Source of the DNA: Treponema sp.
GTDB lineage: Bacteria > Spirochaetota > Spirochaetia > Treponematales > UBA12059
DNA: 10,720 nt
Assembly: GCA_012517645.1 (NCBI GenBank)
Contig: JAAYUR010000148.1
Location: forward strand, 1-10,720
Direction: 5' to 3'
Shown here: positions 6,093-10,720 of the stretch, in pieces
Layout: every line of letters starts with the position of its first letter
Numbering within the stretch: position 1 is the stretch's first letter
Translations under genes and position numbers: made by a program
Notes under the pieces: model-generated
Databases searched by the model: none
Seen by the model: only the letters and a program-made list of their open reading frames with translations
What the model was told of the DNA's origin: nothing

Positions 6093-7787
6093 CTACCTGC
6101 GCCTGCGCCGACTGGGCGTGCCCAGCAACCCCCGCACGACCTGCCGCCCCAGCTCCCGCCCCGCGGCGGACAAGGCCAGGCGGGCCAGGTCCTCGGCGAA
6201 GGAGCCGCCGGAGTCGGAATAGCCCCCGGATCGGGTAGACCGCGAGCCGGATCGGGCAGCGGGCCGGCTCGCGCCCGAGGACCGGGAGACCGGCTCCCGG
6301 CGGGCGGGGGGCTCCTCGGCGTACTCGGGGTACTCCGGCTCGCTGCGGCCCGGCATGGGCCAACCCCGGAGCTCCGCCTCGATCTCCTCGATGGTGGGCT
6401 CCCGGGCGCCGCCCCGACCGCCCGCCGGGCCGATCGCGGCGGTTCCGGAGCTTCCCGGGGCGCCCGAGCCGGCGGAGGGGGCGCCCGAGCCGCCCGGTCC
6501 CATCCCCATCCGGCCTCGGAGGATCTCGTAGGCGGACTCGCGGTCCACCGCCTTGTCGTACCGGGCGCCCAGGGAGGAAGCCGCCACGAGGGCGGCCCGT
6601 TCCTCGGGCGACAGGGGGCCGATGCGGGAGGCGGGGGGAACCACCCGGGCCCGCTCCACCGGGGTCGGGCGTCCGTCCGAATCCAGGAAGGAGACCAGCG
6701 CCTCTCCCACCCCCAGCTCGGTGATGGCCGCCGCGGCGTTCACCCGGGGATTGGGCCTCAGGCTGTTCGCCACGGAGTCGACGGCCTTGCGGTCCTTCGG
6801 GGTATAGGCCCGGAGGGCGTGGTGTACCCGGTTTCCCAGCTGGCCCAGCACCGACTCGGGCACGTCCAGGGGACTCTGGGTAACCAGCCAGAGTCCGACC
6901 CCCTTGGAGCGCACGAGCCGGGCGGTCCGCTCCACCGCGTCCACCAGGGCCTTCGGGGCGTCGTCGAAGAGAAGGTGGGCCTCGTCCAGCAGAAGTACGA
7001 GCCGGGGCTTGGAGAGGTCCCCCGCCTCGGGAAGCTCCTCGAAGAGCTCCCCCAGGAGGTGCAGGAGGACCGTGGCGTACAGAGTCGGCTCGGCCATGAG
7101 GTCCTCGGAGGCCAAGACATGGACCACGCCGCGCCCGTCCGGAGCCGTCCGGACCAGGTCCTCGATCTGGAGGGCGGGCTCTCCGAAGAACTTGCCCGCC
7201 CCGGAATCCTCCAACACCAGTACGGACCGCTGGAGGGCGCCCAGGCTGGCGGAGGACAAAAGGCCGTACTCGGCCTTGAGCGCCGCCGCGTTGTCCGCAG
7301 CCCAACCTACCAGGGCCCGGAGGTCCGCGAGGTCCAGGACGGGCAATCCCTTCTCGTCGGCGATGCGGAAGAGAAGGCGCAGGGTATCGGCCTGGACATC
7401 CGAGAGCCCCATGAGCCGCCCCATGAGCAGGGGGCCGAGATCGGAAACCGTCGCCCGCAGGGGATGCCCCTTCTTCCCGAAGACGTCCCAGAACGCGGCG
7501 GGGCAGGCCCTCCAATCCGGCACCGGAATCCCGAGCTTCCCGAAGGCCGCCTCAATCTTGGGATTGCCCCCTCCCGGAGCCGCTATTCCCGACAGGTCAC
7601 CCTTCACGTCGCAGCAGAATACCGACACCCCCGCCTCCGAAAAACCCTGGGCCAGGGCCTGGAGGGTGACGGTCTTGCCCGTACCCGTGGCCCCGGTCAC
7701 CAGGCCGTGCCGGGCCGCCATGGAAAGGTCGAGGGCCACCGCGGTCTTCGATTCGGGTATGCGGCAAAGGGGAAGGGATACGGACAT
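6093..7787 (-). CDS. HerA-like helicase/ATPase, DUF853 (YjgR) family (564 aa)
   Basis: This is a FtsK/HerA-type P-loop ATPase. Walker A is GATGTGKT at residues 32-39, close to the N-terminus as in the DUF853 family. The next strand is followed by VFCCDVKGDLSGIA (about 57-69). Walker B is LVLLLDEAH at 263-271. A sensor-like stretch, GLWLVTQSPLDVP, is followed by the family block LGNRVHHALRAYTPKD. The last 110 or so residues are Gly/Ser/Pro-rich with many Arg and end in RRRRR, so this part is a disordered basic tail. E. coli YjgR is about 500 residues, so this one is slightly long. The start at 7787 has AGGAGG five bases before it; a GTG at 7811 is possible but less likely. The cellular role of the family is not settled. 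Unlike HerA itself, no NurA nuclease gene is adjacent. Confidence 0.88.
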   Translation of the reverse strand: MSVSLPLCRIPESKTAVALDLSMAARHGLVTGATGTGKTVTLQALAQGFSEAGVSVFCCDVKGDLSGIAAPGGGNPKIEAAFGKLGIPVPDWRACPAAFWDVFGKKGHPLRATVSDLGPLLMGRLMGLSDVQADTLRLLFRIADEKGLPVLDLADLRALVGWAADNAAALKAEYGLLSSASLGALQRSVLVLEDSGAGKFFGEPALQIEDLVRTAPDGRGVVHVLASEDLMAEPTLYATVLLHLLGELFEELPEAGDLSKPRLVLLLDEAHLLFDDAPKALVDAVERTARLVRSKGVGLWLVTQSPLDVPESVLGQLGNRVHHALRAYTPKDRKAVDSVANSLRPNPRVNAAAAITELGVGEALVSFLDSDGRPTPVERARVVPPASRIGPLSPEERAALVAASSLGARYDKAVDRESAYEILRGRMGMGPGGSGAPSAGSGAPGSSGTAAIGPAGGRGGAREPTIEEIEAELRGWPMPGRSEPEYPEYAEEPPARREPVSRSSGASRPAARSGSRSTRSGGYSDSGGSFAEDLARLALSAAGRELGRQVVRGLLGTPSRRRRR

Positions 7788-7822
7788 GGAAACCTCCTGG
7801 TCCTGGTTCACGATACATCCGT

Positions 7823-7828
7823 ATTCTA
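7823..7828 (-). promoter_or_regulatory. Possible -10 element before the HerA-like gene
   Basis: TAGAAT on the minus strand (7828-7823) is a 5/6 match to the -10 consensus, 35 bases before the HerA-like start. No convincing -35 is found 16-18 bases upstream. The gene may instead be read through from the DUF2200 gene. Confidence 0.3.
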
Positions 7829-7848
7829 GCGCCCCGGAGCCCGGACCG

Positions 7849-8223
7849 CTACTTCCTAAGGATCTTGTCCATCGGCTTTCCCCGGGCCAGTTCGTCGACG
7901 AGCTTGTCCAGGTACCGGACCTTGCGGACCAGGGGATCCTCGATCTCCTCGACCCGCCAGCCGCAGATCAGCCCGGTGATCTTTAGGGCGTCGGGATTGA
8001 ACCGGGGGGCTTGGTCGAAGAAGGTCTCGAAATCGCACCCCTCCTCGATCCGCTTCCGCAGCCCTTGCTCGTCGTACCCCGTCAGCCAGCGGATCACCTC
8101 GTCCACTTCCTCTTTCGTACGTCCCTTTCTAGCCGCCTTCTGTAGATAGAGCGGGTAGACCTTCGCGAAGACCATTTTTCGGAACTTCTCGGCCTGCGTC
8201 CCGCCTTTGGAGGTTCCCCTCAT
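7849..8223 (-). CDS. DUF2200 family protein (124 aa)
   Basis: This is a small cytoplasmic protein of a widespread, functionally uncharacterised family. The whole length matches the DUF2200 pattern as I recall it: KMVFAKVYPLYLQKAARKGR near the N-terminus, EVIRWLTGYD, CDFETFFDQAP in the middle, ITGLICGWRVEEIEDPL, and the near-invariant end RYLDKLVDELARGK before KILRK. Length is normal for the family. ATG 8223 is the first start after an in-frame TAG, though no strong Shine-Dalgarno precedes it; M17 is the alternative start. It is on the same strand as, and 61 bases upstream of, the HerA-like gene. It is still of high GC content, unlike the nuclease gene beyond it. No function can be assigned. 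Confidence 0.88.
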   Translation of the reverse strand: MRGTSKGGTQAEKFRKMVFAKVYPLYLQKAARKGRTKEEVDEVIRWLTGYDEQGLRKRIEEGCDFETFFDQAPRFNPDALKITGLICGWRVEEIEDPLVRKVRYLDKLVDELARGKPMDKILRK

Positions 8224-8296
8224 ACTGTCAACCGCGTTATTCCTGTCCCCTGCTTCATCTGCCTACGACCCTCCGTTGTCTTTGCGGGTTTCCGAT

Positions 8297-8327
8297 CAAA
8301 GCATCGCATGCTAATCTGGATGCTTTG
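8297..8327. terminator. Hairpin downstream of the nuclease-like gene
   Basis: CAAAGCATC (8297-8305) and GATGCTTTG (8319-8327) form a perfect 9-base stem around a 13-base loop, 20 bases past the stop of the nuclease-like gene. No T-run follows on the minus strand, so termination is uncertain. The 123-base gap 8224-8346 holds this hairpin and no other clear element. Confidence 0.4.
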
Positions 8328-8346
8328 CATGGCCCAATAAACACGC

Positions 8347-9345
8347 TCACTCTATCGCCATCATGATACGCCTTGTAAACTCCTCGAAGGATACACATCG
8401 ATTCCGCGCGATATGCGCTGCTATCCAATTCTTACCTCTTCCCTTCTCTATGCCACCGTCCTTTCTGAGCGGCACCTTGAGCCGTACGGGCCTTCCCAGG
8501 AAAAAATAGGTATGCTCATCGGACCTGTTCGCATACCTGTTTACTCCCTCTTTCCACTTTTCAATCAGCTCCTTGTCACCCTCTGCGAACTCCATAAGGT
8601 CATCGTTGTAGTTCTCAAGATCCTTGGTCCTCATCGTCAGAATGCCAAGAACCTTGGATAAGTATGATATTCCCTCGCCGTCCTTCGTGTCCGCGTTTCT
8701 CGTGAAGTAGGGCGCGAAGTAAAGTGGACTTCCAAATACGACATCTCTTCGGTAGATCTGATTTTCAAAGAAATTTGTAAGTTCAATCCTCTCACTGACA
8801 TCCTGAATAAGGATTTCTTTCTGATTTCGCATTTTGTATCCCCTTTTCGCGAACTTCAAGAACGAAGACGACAGAGGATCGTTCAATTGCCGGTTCCCGT
8901 CAAAAAGATTGACCAGCTCGATCCAGCCGATATTGCGCACCGAGACTCCCTCGATGCTCGTTTTATTGAAATCATTAACCTGAGTGATGAAACATAGTAC
9001 TTTCTGGTTCGTCCCGTGGAACGCACTGAGGTATTGTGTTCGCTGTCTCCTAACTTTATTGGCCCCGACCTTGCACTCGATGATTACATGGAATTCGTCG
9101 GCTTGGAGAATCTCAATGTCTGTTCGACCTTCGGCATGGTGATGCTCTACCGATATATCCGTCTTTAAATAGTTGCTGTACGAATTCCGAATGTCGACGC
9201 CGATGTACCTCAGGAAGATGTAGAGAGCGTTCTTGTTTTTGGATAAAAGATATGCGAAGGCAAGGGATATTCCTCTTTCGGTATACCCCAGCAGGTCGAA
9301 TACTGTGAGCGTAGATGAATCAAATCCCCTCTTTTTTAACACCAT
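8347..9345 (-). CDS. PD-(D/E)XK nuclease superfamily protein, AT-rich accessory gene (332 aa)
   Basis: This is a likely endonuclease-fold protein. The core motif is GRTDIEILQADEFHVIIECKVGANK, about 80-105 residues in, split here as GRTDIEI and IIECKVG. D and the E-C-K triad match the PD-(D/E)XK catalytic pattern, and the following QRTQYLSAF matches the Q-x(3)-Y helix common in this superfamily. The N-terminal DLLGYTERGISLAFAYLL recalls the E-x-SxxLAxLL helix of the PDDEXK_4-type families. The C-terminal 200 residues are not recognised. The frame is open further upstream, but that part is GC-rich noise. ATG 9345 has GGAG seven bases before it and coincides with the drop in GC. In a sampled stretch (9301-9360), 24 of 60 bases are G or C, against 48 of 60 at 6301-6360. 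This indicates recent horizontal acquisition. Such genes are frequent in defence and restriction loci, but no methylase or partner is adjacent. Confidence 0.72.
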   Translation of the reverse strand: MVLKKRGFDSSTLTVFDLLGYTERGISLAFAYLLSKNKNALYIFLRYIGVDIRNSYSNYLKTDISVEHHHAEGRTDIEILQADEFHVIIECKVGANKVRRQRTQYLSAFHGTNQKVLCFITQVNDFNKTSIEGVSVRNIGWIELVNLFDGNRQLNDPLSSSFLKFAKRGYKMRNQKEILIQDVSERIELTNFFENQIYRRDVVFGSPLYFAPYFTRNADTKDGEGISYLSKVLGILTMRTKDLENYNDDLMEFAEGDKELIEKWKEGVNRYANRSDEHTYFFLGRPVRLKVPLRKDGGIEKGRGKNWIAAHIARNRCVSFEEFTRRIMMAIE

Positions 9346-9408
9346 AGTAAGCTCCGAAACATTTCCCGGTTTATCGAATGCGGCGCGGCGCCTCGGATCC
9401 TGAATCCC

Positions 9409-9428
9409 GGAACCGGTTCCCGGGAACC
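9409..9428. repeat. Two overlapping perfect palindromes between the DUF4256 and nuclease-like genes
   Basis: GGAACCGGTTCC (9409-9420) is a perfect 12-base palindrome. GGTTCCCGGGAACC (9415-9428) is a perfect 14-base palindrome sharing the GGTTCC arm. The second ends directly at the stop of the DUF4256 gene, and a further small repeat CTCAG-ACC-CTGAG (9428-9440) follows inside its last codons. The structures are mutually exclusive hairpins and may serve as a 3' end for DUF4256 or as a protein site. Confidence 0.5.
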
Positions 9429-9974
9429 TCAGACCCTGAGCATCCCGCGGAAGCCCCGGACGGAGTAGTAGGAGTCCGCGCCGTTGTGGTAGACGAAGAC
9501 CCGGCCGTAGCGGCGGTCGCAGAAGAGGGCGCCCCCGAGGTCCCGGACCTCGGCGGGGGTCCGGACCCAGCTGGAGGTCTTCGTGTCGAAGTCCCCGAGC
9601 TCCTGGAGTGCCCGGTACTCCTCCTCCGTGAGCAGTTCCGCCCCCATCGCCTCCGCGGCCTCCACGGCGCTTCCCGCCGGCTTGTGCTCCTTCCGGGAAT
9701 CCCGGGCCTCGCGGTCGTAGCAGAGGCTGCGCCGTCCCGCCGGGCTCTCGGGGGAGCAGTCGCAGAAGATGAACTTCCCCGTGCCGCCCTCCCGCCCGAT
9801 GACGTCGGGCTCTCCCCCGGTGCGCTCCATCTCCACCAGGGTCGCGAGCGCCCCGGGATTCCCGCGCAGCCGGGCCTCCACCTCCGCCCATTCGATACCC
9901 GGATGTCGGCGGGGATTCCCCGCGAAGCGCCGGGCCAGGGTCGCAAGCAAATCGTCCGGATCCAAGGTTCCCAT
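9429..9974 (-). CDS. DUF4256 family protein (181 aa)
   Basis: This is a cytoplasmic protein of the DUF4256 family, whose function is unknown. The match runs over the full length: LLATLARRFAGNPRRHPGIEW at the start, EMERTGGEPDVIG, IFCDCSPESPAGRRSLCYDR, KEHKP, AMGAELLTEEEYRALQ, FDTKTSSWVRTP, LGGALFCDRRYG, and VFVYHNGADSYYSVRGFRG near the end. Length is normal. The start at 9974 (MGTLDPDD) has GGGAGG about seven bases upstream; the longer open frame to 10526 is an antisense shadow of the broken genes. It is GC-rich like the host, in contrast to the nuclease-like gene 83 bases downstream. Its upstream region lies against the broken short-chain dehydrogenase on the other strand. Confidence 0.9.
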   Translation of the reverse strand: MGTLDPDDLLATLARRFAGNPRRHPGIEWAEVEARLRGNPGALATLVEMERTGGEPDVIGREGGTGKFIFCDCSPESPAGRRSLCYDREARDSRKEHKPAGSAVEAAEAMGAELLTEEEYRALQELGDFDTKTSSWVRTPAEVRDLGGALFCDRRYGRVFVYHNGADSYYSVRGFRGMLRV

Positions 9975-10027
9975 CGTGGTCCCTCCCGGGGGGCGCGCCA
10001 GACGCGCACCGCGCCCGCCCTGGGACA

Positions 10028-10033
10028 AATATA
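10028..10033 (-). promoter_or_regulatory. Possible -10 element for the DUF4256 gene
   Basis: TATATT on the minus strand (10033-10028) lies in a short AT-rich patch 53 bases before the DUF4256 start. No good -35 is seen where expected, because that stretch is the GC-rich dehydrogenase remnant. Confidence is low. Confidence 0.3.
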
Positions 10034-10034
10034 C

Positions 10035-10187
10035 CGAAATCGGCGTCTCGGGGCCCTGGCCGAGGAGCTCGGGAGGGAGCACGGAATCGAGGCCGAATGG
10101 CTCGAGGGCGACCTCACCAAGACCTCCACCCTGGAACGGCTCCGGGACCTGGTCGAGGAGGGAGGCGTCGGCGTCGACCTCCTGGTC
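10035..10187 (+). pseudogene. Short-chain dehydrogenase (SDR) fragment
   Basis: The frame reads RNRRLGALAEELGREHG, then EAEWLEGDLTK, then GVGVDLLV. This is the second-strand region of a classical SDR: the arginine-rich NADP-binding loop, the ADLT-type aspartate block, and the lead-in to the NNAG motif. The N-terminal TGxxxGxG nucleotide-binding loop is missing upstream, where the promoter side of the DUF4256 gene now lies. The expected NNAG is missing downstream, replaced in frame by TetR-like sequence. No start codon with a ribosome site precedes it. About 50 of the usual 250 residues remain, so it cannot be an enzyme. Confidence 0.6.
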
Positions 10188-10529
10188 TGCCGCTTCTTCT
10201 TCATGGAGGGTCCCCGCAACCGGGAGATCCTCGACTTCCAGAAATACATGATGGAGGAGAAGGCCGACGAGGAGGTCGGCCGGATCCTCCGGGAGGAAGT
10301 CGACGCGGGCAGGATCCTGCCCTGCGACATCCGGGAGTTCTCGCGTCTCATCAACGTCCTTCGCTGCCAGTGGTGCTACCGTGTCTCGATCCTGGATTGG
10401 GACGAGGGGTACGACCCGGAGCGAAGCAAACGGTACCTGGACCCGGTGATCCGGTTTTTCGAGGGCCTCTACTGTACGGGCGGGAACGCTCCGGTCTCCG
10501 GCGACAAAAACATACCCGAGGAGCATTGA
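10188..10529 (+). pseudogene. C-terminal half of a TetR-family regulator, fused to the SDR fragment
   Basis: From about residue CRFFFMEGPRN the frame changes character to the C-terminal ligand domain of a TetR regulator. Typical pieces are RNREILDFQKYM, RILREEVDAGRILP, IREFSRLINVL, SILDWDEGYDPER and YLDPVIRFFEGLY, ending in TGA at 10527. The helix-turn-helix DNA-binding domain that should come first is absent. The only nearby methionine (10203) has no ribosome site. The fused frame is open and in phase from the SDR piece, which looks like a deletion that removed the SDR C-terminus and the TetR N-terminus together. A functional fusion is improbable because neither part has its essential motifs. 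Confidence 0.6.
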
Positions 10530-10530
10530 G

Positions 10531-10720
10531 ATGGATCACGCGACCTTCGAGGAAAACCTGGAACGCAACCCCCTTCGCATGCGGGTCCGGGAGCAGTACG
10601 AAGTGAAGCCCCTCCGGGACGCGGCGCCCGGAGACCGGATCCTTCGACGCGGTCTTCGTCCTCGGGGAGCTGCACAACCACCCGGACTGGCGGGACTGCG
10701 TCGCCGAGATCTCCCGGGTC
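10531..10720 (+). pseudogene. Class I SAM methyltransferase, internally deleted and frameshifted, runs off right edge
   Basis: ATG 10531 follows the TetR remnant's TGA by one base and has GAGGAG about seven bases upstream. The first frame reads MDHATFEENLERNPLRMRV, then REQYEVKPL and APGDRIL, which is the N-terminus of a small methyltransferase up to the residues before the SAM-binding E-x-GxGxG motif. From 10637 the homology moves to another frame: GSFDAVFVLGELHNHPDW then ISRV, which is the post-motif II/III region. The SAM-binding core and the acidic loop between them, some tens of residues, are missing. The join falls in CGGATCCTT (10636-10644), readable as R-I-L in the first frame and G-S-F in the second. 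The product cannot bind SAM. Confidence 0.65.

Noticed and set aside
5563..7515. 650-codon minus-strand frame over the GntR and HerA-like genes
   Set aside because: It crosses the GntR gene antisense and the HerA-like gene in the wrong frame, and is Arg/Gly/Pro-rich. The true HerA frame has Walker A and B motifs and a good ribosome site.
5868..7829. 653-codon plus-strand frame opposite the HerA-like gene
   Set aside because: It has no motifs and is low in complexity. It results from third-position GC bias on the opposite strand.
8297..8327. Integron attC-like site at the hairpin after the nuclease-like gene
   Set aside because: The inverted repeat lacks the RYYYAAC and GTTRRRY core boxes, and no integrase or further cassettes are visible.
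6093..9345. HerA-like ATPase plus nuclease-like gene as a HerA/NurA or HerA/Sir2-type defence pair
   Set aside because: The ATPase has the DUF853 (YjgR) architecture, the DUF2200 gene lies between the two, and their compositions differ strongly. A joint system is not supported.
9346..9891. N-terminal extension of the nuclease-like frame beyond ATG 9345
   Set aside because: The extension is antisense-frame noise over the DUF4256 gene. The ribosome site, the composition change and the beginning of recognisable sequence all agree on 9345.
9975..10526. N-terminal extension of the DUF4256 frame
   Set aside because: DUF4256 homology begins at MGTLDPDDLL at 9974, with a ribosome site just before it. 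The upstream part is opposite the SDR/TetR remnants.

Overview
The window is a GC-rich bacterial chromosome segment with short intergenic gaps, ATGA stop/start overlaps and Shine-Dalgarno starts. No rRNA, tRNA, CRISPR array or recognisable transposase was seen. The lineage cannot be fixed from the sequence. The gene repertoire (YtrA-type GntR/ABC locus, GlpA-like dehydrogenase, DUF2200, DUF4256, HerA-like ATPase) would fit a free-living spirochaete or another GC-rich anaerobe or facultative anaerobe, but this is a weak guess.

Layout. (1) 1-171, minus: an open frame running off the left edge, with no start codon I can find and no secure identity. (2) 171-3633, minus: an MFS exporter, then a GlpA-like FAD dehydrogenase, then a fumarate reductase/succinate dehydrogenase B-like iron-sulfur protein. 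The last two overlap by ATGA and probably form one electron-transfer enzyme. (3) 3634-3892: a divergent promoter region. Its plus-strand promoter (TTGACT-17-TAGTGT) is buried in a perfect palindrome of the kind bound by YtrA-type GntR repressors. (4) 3893-6036, plus: a tightly overlapping operon of ABC ATPase, membrane permease, YtrA-type GntR regulator and a 28-residue single-helix membrane peptide that is too short for usual gene calling. The palindrome is probably the operator through which the regulator controls its own operon. (5) 6051-6092: a hairpin shared by the converging operon and the HerA-like gene. (6) 6093-9974, minus: HerA-like ATPase (DUF853 family), DUF2200 protein, a conspicuously AT-rich PD-(D/E)XK nuclease-like gene, and a DUF4256 protein. 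The last three look like an accessory cassette. (7) 10035-10720, plus: a row of broken genes. A short-chain dehydrogenase piece is fused in frame to the C-terminal half of a TetR-type regulator, followed by a class I methyltransferase that has lost its SAM-binding core and is frameshifted.

How they work together. Two functional units stand out. The GlpA/SdhB-like pair would oxidise a reduced substrate such as glycerol 3-phosphate and pass electrons through three iron-sulfur centres. The ABC/GntR/micropeptide operon looks like a self-regulated envelope-stress or export module. The right third records gene gain (AT-rich nuclease gene, small DUF proteins) next to gene decay. I found no proven new system. 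The best candidates for something undescribed are the coupled 28-residue membrane peptide, the GlpA/SdhB-like pairing and the AT-rich nuclease gene.
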